Source: Exophiala sp. HKRS030 (lineage: Eukaryota; Ascomycota; Eurotiomycetes; Chaetothyriales; Herpotrichiellaceae). Taken from it: a stretch of 64,000 nucleotides of DNA. Position 1 is the first letter of the stretch, and each line of letters begins with the position of its first letter. The notes below the pieces were generated by a model. It was not told the origin of the DNA and ran no database searches. It worked only from the letters and a program-made list of their open reading frames with translations. Shown in pieces: positions 51,804-61,318 of this stretch. The stretch covers positions 1,426,001 to 1,490,000 of the forward strand of contig JAHWDD010000001.1 of assembly GCA_023897205.1 (NCBI GenBank). The letters run 5' to 3'. The position numbers were made by a program, and so were the translations under genes.

Positions 51804-53807
51804 ATGGTTTATCATGGTCCTAGCGGAGGCTGTAAGGCGTGCAGGACTCGCCGGGTCAAGGTATGTGGGCTAATGATACTCAAGTGCCAAAGAGTTTGGT
51901 GTCGTCGGGGGAAGTCCGTACACCATCGCTAAGTTTTTCCAGTGCGACCAAAACAAGCCATCCTGCAACAACTGTACGCGCCGGCATCAAACCTGTCCAG
52001 GGTATGCAGATGTCTTTGATGGCGCTCATAGGAGCCAGAATAAGGTGATCATACAGCGGGTCGAGAAACAGAATGCTTTGCGAGACTCGATGCCCTGCAT
52101 TGACAATCAGAGCAGCAATAGCTCAAGCGGCAATAGCCCAGCCGAATCATCTCTGTCGAGCAGCAGCAGTAGCAGTTCTCTCATACCACGATCAAAGAGT
52201 CTCAAGAAACCACTTCAATGGGTCATCTATTCCGCGCCGGCGCCGACTAGCGATCCTCAACATGACAGTCCACCTTTAACAGAAGAGAGCGAAGAGGACA
52301 ATACGGCTCTGCAAACACACCCTGTCCACACCGATACAATGCCTCCTATCGGCTTTACCTTCACCTTGAAGCCGGACTCGGAAGAAGCGTCGACATGCTT
52401 CTTCTTCCACCACTACACTGGTACAATCTACGACGAAAATATCCACAATGGGTTTGCCATGATGTGGCAGCCATTGTTCCTCCAAGCTGCCCTTGATTCT
52501 CCCCTGAGGTTCGTCACTACGGCCTTCACCGTCAACATAACGATGATGTGGTGCCTAAAGGGTTGCGACACTCGGCCGGCACGAAGGCTCATGACCAAAG
52601 CACTCACGGCCACACGCAAAGCCATTCAAAACCCGACCCCGAACAAGATGGACGAGTTACTCATGACGATCCTCATATTTGACCTGTACGATTCCATGGT
52701 GCAACACTACATCCCTGTCCCGGTCACTTCTGGCAAGCACAAAGAAGGCGCTCTGGCGCTCGCGCAGATCAGGGGCAGGGGGAACTACGACACCCCTATC
52801 AGTGCCGGCCTCGCCAAGGCGACCCGAGGGACCCTGCTGCTGCACGCTCTGCGTACACGAAGTCGCTTGATGCCAGGTGCCGAGAACCTCTTTGAAGACC
52901 CTTCACTCCCGCCCACCAGGGCCTCCGAGCTCGAGTTGATCGTCATGCAAGTCGTGAATCTCCAAGCCCGTCTGTGGGGTATCCGGCGTCAAGGGGAACG
53001 GCAACGGCAGCGCAATCACGACGTCTACGAAGCCATCATACTCGAAGCCATCAAGCTGGACGATCTGCTGGTGGAGTGGCGACAGTCCATCACGGATCCC
53101 AGCTGGCTGGCGCAGTACGTCCACCGCGACGACGCGCCCCCCTCGGTCCGCGCGGCCGGCTTCTATGGAGAGCGATGCACCGTTTGGCCCGACCTGATTT
53201 TTGCCGAAATGTCCAACTTTTACAATCAAAGCAGGTTGGTCAATCTCCAAGTCATCCGACAGGCTCTCGCAGACGTCCCGAGCCTCCTCGCGACCACGGA
53301 GAACCAGCGGGTTCTCCTCACGATCAACGCGACCGTTCAACGTCTCGTGGACGCCGTTTGCGACTGCGTCCCTTTCCACCTGGGCTCCACGACCGTGGTG
53401 ACAAATCCACTTTACAGCGACGAGGTCGAGTTCCCCATCAAGACCACCAAACACCCCACGACGGGCAAGGTCACGACCGTCCCACACCACATCCCGCTCT
53501 ACAAATCCCGGGCGGCCGCATCAGGCGGCTGGACACTGTTCCCGTACGTATGCGGCGTTTTCCGGATGGCTGAACCCGAGGATGATGCGGTACCAATCGA
53601 CCTGCGGGAGGGCCAACTCGAGTGGATCAGAGGCCAAGTAAAGCGGATGCAGAATACTTTTCTATACTGTGACCCCGTGTGGTGAGTTTTTTTTAAAGCC
53701 CTGCACTCGACGAGTTCCTACCGTCCAAGCACGTGCATGAGTATTATGGATTACTGACGGACCGATTACGGCACAGGTTCAAGAGAATACCAAAAGCCAG
53801 TGGTTGA
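51804..53807 (+). CDS. Zn2Cys6 transcription factor (C6, fungal-specific TF domain)
   Basis: Exons 51804-51860, 51943-53681 and 53777-53807 join in phases 0 and 2 to 608 residues. The zinc cluster is at the very N-terminus: MVYHGPSGGCKACRTRRVKC, then DQNKPSCNNCTRRHQTCPGY, with Cys10, 13, 20, 27, 30 and 37; intron 1 interrupts it between Lys19 and Cys20. A Ser run (about 95-115) follows. The remainder is the helical fungal transcription factor region typical of this subclass (FFFHHYTGTIYDENIHNGFA, then WQPLFLQAALDSPLRFVTTA). It ends YCDPVWFKRIPKASG; without the last splice, a stop would fall inside the donor. It is divergent from the RTA1-type gene and may regulate it, by analogy with other exporter-regulator pairs; this is inference. 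Confidence 0.9.
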
Positions 53808-54004
53808 AAGGACGGACATGTGTGAATAATTTTTCAAGGGACGTACAGGTCTATAAGCCTTTTCCGTCTCCGCTCCAAAACATCCATCCATGGTACAGCA
53901 ATCGAGCCTCCTGTGAGCAAAAGCATCATGTCAGAGTCAGCATCATTTGATAAAATGTGATGGGTCTGCTGAATGTAGAGCACTTGACATCGAAAGGACA
54001 CTTC

Positions 54005-54334
54005 TCAAGGGCTCGAGGAAGCAGCGAAAGCATTGAAAAGCCGTTCTCGGAAAATAACATATCGACCTAGGACTGATGGATGGAGGCTGCCTTGGGAAAA
54101 AGTGAAAGCCAACATGGGCCGGTCCTCGGTTTGAACGATATCAGTTTCGAACAATCCAGGTTCAATCTCAACAAAACTTGTGCGGGCTGGGAGCTCCCGT
54201 ACTTGCTCTCCGATAATGAGGCTACCGATGTGGCAATTGCTTGTCCCCATATCCCGAAACGAATCCGAGCCCATATGACCCGAGGTCGAAGCCCTTCGCC
54301 GCATCGCTGCTTGTTGCTGGTAGGTCATGGACAT
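54005..54334 (-). CDS. Hypothetical small protein
   Basis: A possible single-exon gene of 109 residues starting MSMTYQQQAAMRRRASTSGH. It has an RRRAS-type phosphorylation-like site and an ordinary, fold-like second half (IGSLIIGEQVRELPARTSFV, then ETDIVQTEDRPMLAFTFSQG). I recognise no family. The frame stays open upstream to 54499 but passes through a T9A10 run, so the internal ATG is preferred. There are no splice signals or homologue to support it. It is tail-to-tail with the Zn2Cys6 gene. Treat it as tentative. Confidence 0.35.
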   Translation of the reverse strand: MSMTYQQQAAMRRRASTSGHMGSDSFRDMGTSNCHIGSLIIGEQVRELPARTSFVEIEPGLFETDIVQTEDRPMLAFTFSQGSLHPSVLGRYVIFRERLFNAFAASSSP

Positions 54335-55900
54335 ATTCGAGGACGGTGGTTGGTTTTTTTTTAAAAAAAAAACGTGCTGTCTGCTGGGTGACGGAAAGTG
54401 GCTGTACTGTTCGCGAGCCTTGCAAAGGGGATCGCATGAGACGGTTTTCGGGAGGCAGGCACCCACGTCAAGCCCAGAAAAGGTGACAACATTGTCCATG
54501 AAGTCCTCCCAAGCGACATTTGTGGAGGCCCACTGGGAAGGGCAACAGGGGAAAAAAAATCAAAGAATATCATTGTGAAAGTTGAATTTTACCCTCAACA
54601 CACCAAGACCCCTAGAAAGGAGCTCAGGTCAAGGCCACATGGCCATGTGGTCAGCGGCTTCCTTCTAGGCGAGATGGACACAGGGTTCGAACCGCGGTTC
54701 AGTCAACAATTTAATTGTTCAACAATTAAAACATCACGACTTGAATTTCAACGAGGATCAATTCACCGGGTCAATCAACAAAACTAATCAACTTGGTCAA
54801 AAAACACAGTGGGATCAACACAACAGTGGGATATCAATTCTGGGGGCCAAACTTGAGGGGGTCACGACAACCTGAGTGGGAGGACAACATAGGAGGAATA
54901 CAAGCGTCCCTGGAGAGGGTTAGAAAAAGTTGTAAGCGCTGCGACAGGGGAGATTCCAGAGCGAGTACCATAGATCGGTTCAAGACCTTCACTGGTCCCG
55001 AGTTGGGAGGCATCTGGGGGAAAAAAATCCTTACACGACTGGGATTTTCTTAACTAGGCTCCTATGGGAGATAAATCCTAGTTAAGTTTTTGCCGTTTTT
55101 GCAGAATGATCCTGTATAGTTTTGCACGTCACTTTCCTCCTTGTCATCATCCATGGCCTTCTTTCACAATATCTTTCTACTCAATCATTCCACACTTTCG
55201 CCTACAATCTTGATCTCCTGGTGATCTACAGAAATGAGAGCCCTGAATACGGAGAGAATGAAGAGTTCGATCAGTTCCGACGTTCTTCGCAACAAGTGTC
55301 TTGTTATGATATTCTCCAATACAATCTCAAAAAGCATGCCAAGGGATTCACTCAGTCTTTTGACCTGTGGGGTTTTTCTGTGAAGAACATGTGTGGCGGA
55401 CACGCCCCGTTGTGCAAGACGACTCGGACGACAACGACAGACTCGATCGGTTCGGACAAAGAACACGAATGATGTGTTCTGTCTTGTAGGTGCGTGGACA
55501 GGGGAGCGGAGGGTTTGGAAGGTGGACGGCGCCGACTTGCGTGGATAGTCGGACACTGTCCCATGGATCATCTGTTTGAAACAAATCTCGTTCCGTCACA
55601 ATCAGCCTTCCTTTTATCGTTCCTTGTCGTTTCGAAACACCGCAGTCACAGGGCTGATAGAAGGGGAGAGAAGAAAAAGGGCCACGACAGGAAATGTTAT
55701 AGTCGTTCTATCATCTGATGGATACAATACAGGGTTTTGGGGCTTGTTCGGGGACGTATTGCCCCCAAAAATGTTTTCTTTTATTTACAATCATGACTGA
55801 ACTCTGTTGCCTCGAAAGGGGCAAAGAGGAATCAATCGTTAATAGATATGGACAAACATCCCCTCTTCTTCTTTCCTCACTCTTTTATTCGCTCTCCTCT
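54335..55900. other. Palindrome-rich gene-free patch
   Basis: No gene is supported. The patch holds several perfect palindromes: CCACATGGCCATGTGG (54635-54650), GGTTCGAACC (54686-54695), GAACCGCGGTTC (54691-54702), AACAATT-T-AATTGTT (54707-54721), and a 10-bp-arm hairpin at 55049-55086. A run of nine T and ten A lies near 54352-54370. The right end (after about 55500) includes the 3' side of the membrane-protein gene. A decayed mobile element is possible but no coding remnant is recognisable. Confidence 0.45.
55049..55086. repeat. Hairpin-forming inverted repeat
   Basis: CTTAACTAGG (55049-55058) is the exact reverse complement of CCTAGTTAAG (55077-55086). The 18-nt loop itself contains CTCC...GGAG, allowing a second short stem. 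It is followed by a T/G-rich run. It could be the terminal repeat of a miniature element, a transcription-end structure, or chance. Confidence 0.7.
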
Positions 55901-57469
55901 TCACCGGGTCATGTCCTTCACTGAAGCACCGCTCCCACTGGACCAGACAGACGAAGCCACCGACCCGGCGCTCGATCTCTTCACGGCAAGCGGCAGGGGC
56001 GGTGGCCGCGGTGTCGCCACGGGATCTCCGTCGCTCGCTCTCCTGATGGCCGTGCCCTTGCTCAGTTGCGTCGACCTGCCGTTGTTGACACTCGAGGAGT
56101 TTCTGCTCCAGCGCGAGTTGAACGCCGCGGGCAGAGCGGGCAGAGGGAGCGGCGAGAACGGCCCGTTCGACGCACTCTCCGACGGGGTAATGGATTTGCG
56201 GATGCGAGGTTGGTACTGGCTGTACGGACGGGCCAGGCTCACGACGGAGTCCGCTGGACCGGGCACGGGGAAGTCGGTCGGTGTGGGCGAGGAGACACTT
56301 TCGCGAATGTTCAGACCCCCGACCGGGTCCGGCACGAGCGGCTGGATGGCGGCTCGCTGTCGTGGGAAGGGGGGACGGGGCGGGGCTGCCCGTCTCCCTG
56401 CGACCGGCGTGGGTGGATTGTTGGCCAGACCCGTCGGGTGCAATGCAGGGACCGCCGGAAGTGGTGTAAGCGGTGACGAAGCTGCTGGGCCATACTCGTT
56501 CAAGATCGTGTCCGCCGGGTAGGTGGTGTCGCTGTCACTCGAGGCCCAAGTCGGCGGTCTCTGATTGTTGGGAACGCTGACTTGGCGAAGAGTTGGGCCG
56601 TTGCTGCTTACTTCGCTGTCTGCAAGCGGTACCTGGTCCGAAAATGGATTCTTCAACTTCCCCCCACTGAAGAGGTTGGGAGTACTCGCCAGTGCCTGTA
56701 GCCTCGGGCGCCCTATGACATCCGTGGAGACCTGGGACATGTCTGGACTCGGTGGGCTCTCGTTGTCGCCGAGTCTCTGGCTGCGTCGAGCACGGAGGGC
56801 GGCGACTTTGTCTCGTACAGGCTTGCAGTATCGGCACAACAGGTAGACCGCGGTGGCCACGGCGACAACCCCTATGATTGACGCGACCGCGATGACTGCC
56901 GTGTGGTTCGCAGGGTGGTGTGCGGAAGTATTGACGGTTGGCTGGCTGTTGGATGTCGAAGCTGCACTCGTATGCGTGGCAGCAGCAATGTTGGGGATTG
57001 ATGTCGCCGACTCACCTGGAGCAGTGACAGGATTGGTGGAACCCCCTGCCACTGAGCCCGCCGTCGTGGTGGTGGCCGGTATACCCGAGGCCGTTGTGCT
57101 CTTCGGGAGGAAGGGATTGTCTGCCGTCTTGGTACTTGAAGAGTCGTTTGTGTAGTCGCCTGGTGAGAGACTTGCTCCAATAGGTTTGTCTTCGTCATCA
57201 CTCGAGCTGTTCGCGCCATCATCTTCGCTACTGCTGTCATCGTCACTGCTGCTACTATCGTCATCATATTCACTTTCAGATTCCTCTCCTGCCGTGCCAT
57301 TGTTGGCTGCCTTCCCAAGTATGGTGTTTGGGAGGTTAGGCGGCAAGCCGGTGGCAGGTTTTGGTTCTCCATCGTCTCGACGAAGGCGAGATGAGCTTCG
57401 AGAGAGATGTGGCTTGGCCTTGGAAATTCTGGATCTGTCTATCCGATATCGTATCTTGCTTGGAGGCAT
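55901..57469 (-). CDS. Single-pass membrane protein with acidic Ser/Asp tract, unknown function
   Basis: A single-exon gene of 522 residues from the ATG at 57469 (MPPSKIRYRIDRSRISKAKP); the frame is open to 57565, but those residues look like 5' UTR. A basic N-terminus is followed by a strongly acidic Ser/Asp/Glu tract (about 60-95), then a Ser/Thr/Pro-rich mucin-like stretch (about 105-188). One membrane segment lies at about 190-212 (HTAVIAVASIIGVVAVATAV, then a C-R-Y-C juxtamembrane pair). A long Pro/Ser-rich cytoplasmic-like tail follows. There is no signal peptide. The layout resembles fungal WSC/MID-like sensors or other type I/III surface proteins, but without a cysteine-rich ectodomain, so no family is assigned. 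GC-rich third positions make other frames look open. Confidence 0.7.
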   Translation of the reverse strand: MPPSKIRYRIDRSRISKAKPHLSRSSSRLRRDDGEPKPATGLPPNLPNTILGKAANNGTAGEESESEYDDDSSSSDDDSSSEDDGANSSSDDEDKPIGASLSPGDYTNDSSSTKTADNPFLPKSTTASGIPATTTTAGSVAGGSTNPVTAPGESATSIPNIAAATHTSAASTSNSQPTVNTSAHHPANHTAVIAVASIIGVVAVATAVYLLCRYCKPVRDKVAALRARRSQRLGDNESPPSPDMSQVSTDVIGRPRLQALASTPNLFSGGKLKNPFSDQVPLADSEVSSNGPTLRQVSVPNNQRPPTWASSDSDTTYPADTILNEYGPAASSPLTPLPAVPALHPTGLANNPPTPVAGRRAAPPRPPFPRQRAAIQPLVPDPVGGLNIRESVSSPTPTDFPVPGPADSVVSLARPYSQYQPRIRKSITPSESASNGPFSPLPLPALPAAFNSRWSRNSSSVNNGRSTQLSKGTAIRRASDGDPVATPRPPPLPLAVKRSSAGSVASSVWSSGSGASVKDMTR

Positions 57470-59519
57470 GATTCGTGTCCAAGTGAGTATTTGTACAGCA
57501 AAGTGAAGCAAAGACGTTCTAGCAGGTCGACTGCGATTCTCGTTCCAGTATGAAAACCCCAACAACGAGATTGAAGGACCCAGCCTTCAGAGAATGCAGA
57601 AATGGAAGGGCGGAAAAAAGAAAAACAAATGAATCGTACCCGGCCAGCGAAGTTGAAAGACGAAAAGAATAAGATACAGAACAGAAAGACAGAAAGTGGT
57701 CACTGGTTCTCCCGGCAAGGCGGGACCTACATTTTGCCTTGTCTCTCTACTCGTACTCCGTGGATTTGCGCAACACCGCCTCGCTCGCATCGATGCATGG
57801 CCCCAATGGACCTCGATCTTGGCAGATTCACCAGACTAAACAAATGTCGTTTCGTTCAAGGGAGTTTCCTTATCGATATGCGGCTGAATCGACTCTCGAA
57901 ACGCGGTGAAGCACAGCAACGGGGACTGATTGGGACACAGTTGGTCACGACTCCATGTCAAGATGTCCCCCGGGCCAATGATCAGTGATCTGAAGGGCTT
58001 TAGCGCATTTGTGGAGGGATGTCGGAGGCTCAAATGTGAAACGTTTCAAGCAGCAACTGGTGGACGATCTCGCTTGGCAGGGGGAGGGCGATATGTGCAC
58101 CATGAGAAGAATTTGTATATTCAGGGAGCAGCTCGCATGGAGTAGGCACTCCTGAAGACGTTACCCAAGACTTGTAGAAGGTGACAAGAGACTTTCTCGG
58201 CTGTTTTTTTCTCGAGATAGGGGGCCACACAAGCCTTCCAGCAGATTGACGATCACTGAGAATCACAAACGACGGATCAGTTTGAGATGTTGGGTCGACG
58301 GAGGGAACTGGCTTGTATTGTTCCTGCAGCTGCGTCGTCATGATGAGTAGATCCATGAGATTTTGAGGGCCAAGGATGAGTTCGAACCATCACATTCTGG
58401 CCCCTTGGATAGAAATTGTATGTCATTCGTTGCATTCATCATGCACCGTGTCAATCGCAGTTGGAGAGAAATGAGATTTTGCCGGCAGAGGAACAACAAT
58501 AATCCGGCACCTGCGCCACGACCAACGAAAAAGTCCCCGACGTATCTTCCTTTTTGCGGTGCAGTGGGATGTAACACCATACGGAGAATGCCTTCACTGG
58601 CCTTCGTTGCCGAATACTAGGTATTGTAAGAGTGACCGATCTGCTGCTCCTGCTGACTATGTAGTAGTATAGTCACGAAGCACTCACCGCGGACCATATG
58701 ACCAAGGATGTGATTCGAGGTGCTGTGCGGCACCACCATCACGAACAACGGGCCAAAGGCATCATCATCTCCTACGAGTTTTCCTACAGTCCTCGTGCAT
58801 TGTACTCCGTGTGGACGGATAAGCCGATCGCTTTTTTCCCACGAGGCCACGCCTTTCAGCCTATCGAGTGAGGCTTGGTCGCTTATCTGACATGCTGCTT
58901 GCCACCGCCCGCCGCCGCTACCACATGCGCTCAGCTTTTGTTCCCCGACGACCTCCAAATTCGCACATGAAGCCCGTGTCTCTCCGAAAGGTCACACCAC
59001 CCTTTTCCAGCGCGCTCTGGGTACTTGGTGTACGACTCGTGCTACAATAGGTACCTCTAGTACTACTATGTACTACTGTACAGTACCCTTGGTACCCAAA
59101 GTACCTCCACTTGACCGTACCGCGACGTCTTCTTGTGGCGCGCCTTGCACATTCGAGGAGGGGGGGTTCCAGAAGGCTCTGAACTCCGCCCTCTGCCTCG
59201 GATCTCTCTCTGTGTTGTTTACTTTTTGACATGAAGCACAGTTCGTAGCCGGTATCGGTGAACGGCTAATGACTCGTACGGGTCAGGTCCTGACTTGGGA
59301 AATACTAATAAGCAGGCGGTGGCGCGTATATATCTTGTCTTTCAATTTTTCCTTCTTCCCTCTCTCCATCTCTCTTTCTGCAAAGTTTCCTATCGGTACA
59401 GGTATTTTATATATAGATAGAACCAGACGTCACACGGGGGACACATCAAACGACACGACCGGTCACAGAGTCCAACTGTCTTTTTTCGATACACGATCTC
59501 TACCCGACAACTCGACAAG
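57470..59519. other. 2-kb intergenic region
   Basis: No gene is supported; open frames of 60-130 codons (such as 58030-58356 and 58617-58958 on the minus strand) lack domains and clean splice joins. A GTAC-dense patch at about 59040-59105 includes the perfect palindrome TACTGTACAGTA (59074-59085). The last 200 bp are the pyrimidine-rich promoter/5' UTR of the small protein gene. Confidence 0.45.
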
Positions 59520-59741
59520 ATGTTAATCGCACGCCGTTTCTCCGTCACCAACTTCGTAATCGCAACCTCCGCCCTCGCCTTCCAGGTCTTTGTCCTGTAC
59601 CCTTGGCACAACAAGCTCGACGAGGACTTCAAGGAACTGAAGCAGGAGAACCTCAGGCTGATGGCAGAGGTGGAGAGAGGACGTCTTCAGGATCTCAAAG
59701 AGATCAAGGAAACCTTTAGCAAACTGCGTGTTGCGAACTGA
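59520..59741 (+). CDS. Small conserved-looking protein, probably mitochondrial inner membrane
   Basis: A 73-residue single-exon frame: a basic, Arg-containing start (MLIARRFSVTNF), a hydrophobic segment (residues about 12-28, VIATSALAFQVFVLYPWHNK) and a charged coiled coil (about 33-70, LDEDFKELKQENLRLMAEVE). This layout (short presequence-like N-terminus, one membrane span, coiled coil) is common among small inner-membrane proteins of respiratory assembly, and I believe similar proteins exist widely in filamentous ascomycetes. I cannot name the family. The ATG is the first after a long pyrimidine-rich leader, with a favourable context (AAGATG). Confidence 0.65.
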   Translation: MLIARRFSVTNFVIATSALAFQVFVLYPWHNKLDEDFKELKQENLRLMAEVERGRLQDLKEIKETFSKLRVAN

Positions 59742-61318
59742 AACCTCTCTCTCTCTACCGAGTACCGGAAGTGACACTTGGGTTGAACCTCAGCACCGAT
59801 CAAGGGCGCGCGATCGAAATGACTCGGGAAATGCACGCGAGCACCCAAGACGAAAAAAAAAAGACCCCTGCGAGTACCGATCACCACAGCGCCAATTTGC
59901 GAATAATGTTTTGCCAACCACCGATACGGAGTACGACCCAAGTTTTTTTACTGACGTTTGCGCGGATTATGGGTTTGTCGCTGGTTTTCTTCAGCCCGTG
60001 TGCCCCGACCATTACCGAATCACCTCCGAATAGCCGAATCACCTCCGAAATTTCTCTCACCCCGAGTTACACGATTTACACCTTTAGACAACGATAGACA
60101 CAAAAAAGGCACATGCGCAACCCACTCTTACCTAGGTTACCTCCCTACTGTACGAAACGAAACGAAGGCTCCCGATGCAGGAACCGGCGATTCCCTGTCC
60201 CCTCCCTTGCAACGAATCTTTTTCCCTAGTAGAATCCCCTTACCATTCACCTGGTATCGATCTCTGATTGCACCCACGGAGTATCCCTACGGAGTAATAC
60301 GCACCGAAAAAAAGATCTACATACAACGGACATCAAAGATTTCAGTTAAAACATCAAGAGCACCTCCACACAAGGGTTTTCTCCCCACCACCACCACCAA
60401 CGACGACACCTAGATTTGATACACCATACAACATTCATACACAGTCAAGACTCGTATAGATTCGGGCGCGCATGGACATTGTTTTCAAAGACTTGAGCAG
60501 AAAAGATTGGCGACTAGACGAATCCTAGAAGCATTCAATGATGGAGTTTCGACGATTTTTCCTCTTTCTTCTTTCGTTTCCTTGCGAGGTTGGACAGATT
60601 GCTTTTCCAAACCGACTCGCCTATTTTTTTTCTTTTTCTTCATGTATACGGAGTATACGCAACTGCATCGGGTTCATGGCTAGCCAGGGAATTACGGAGT
60701 TATATAAAAATGATTTGATGACTTGTTCTTCTTTTAAAACAAAACAAACCCCAAACCAAACTTGTTCTTCGCTTTCGACATGCACTGACCGAGAGATCAA
60801 TGCCTTGCTTCACCCTGATATTCTGTACTGTATAAAAAGTGATCCGTCCGTTTGTCCCTGTCCCTGTCGCGTGCATCTTTTCCCTTTCCTTTCCAGCCAT
60901 GACAGTTGATTGCAAGGGAACACCACCACCACCGTTATTACCAACGTTCGGCTACGTGCTAACATCGATCTCTCTATACCGAGCCTCGGCTTTGTTCGCT
61001 ATTGAATGTATATTGTTTTTCAATATAATACTTTGATGTGCGACAAGCAAAGCGCCGTAAACAATTCATCTAATCAATCTCCGACTCTATTTACTAAAGC
61101 CATAGGCAGACCTGATCTGTCCTGATAACGCCTTATCCACATGTCTGGACCACGCTTCTCACAGCCTATGCTGGAAGTGTTTGCCGATCTCAGCCTCCCA
61201 AACACGATTTTTGTGTCCTCACCCTGTCCTTCTAATACTTTTGATAACCTTGGTCGGCTCTATACATGACCAGACTGTCGCATGTCGAAAATTTTGTGGA
61301 ATTCTACCGATCCACCAT
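59742..61318. other. 1.6-kb intergenic region rich in TACGGAGTA
   Basis: No supported gene. It contains three perfect copies of the 9-mer (59925-59933, 60288-60296, 60647-60655), a near-copy at about 60694 and another partial copy at 60276. It also holds the CCGAATCACCTCCGAA tandem duplication near 60015-60050. The rest is probably 3' UTR sequence of both flanking genes. Confidence 0.5.

Noticed and set aside
51839..52048. Frame through the first intron of the third Zn2Cys6 gene
   Set aside because: It reads across the GTATGT...CAG intron and would destroy the zinc cluster; the spliced model restores all six cysteines.
52903..53490. 195-codon minus-strand frame inside the third Zn2Cys6 gene
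   Set aside because: Antisense shadow of a conserved coding region with no independent support.
54681..54702. GGTTCGAACC resembling the T-loop/B-box of a tRNA
   Set aside because: The flanks do not form a T-stem, and no acceptor stem, anticodon arm or A-box is found at the right distance; it is better described as overlapping palindromes.
58030..58958. Set of minus-strand frames that might form a spliced gene
   Set aside because: I could not find donor and acceptor pairs that join them in phase, and none resembles a known protein.
60538..60909. 123-codon plus-strand frame with Cys residues
   Set aside because: The composition is typical of AT-rich untranslated sequence (Phe/Ser-rich start), it contains copies of the intergenic 9-mer, and no secretion signal or cysteine pattern is convincing.
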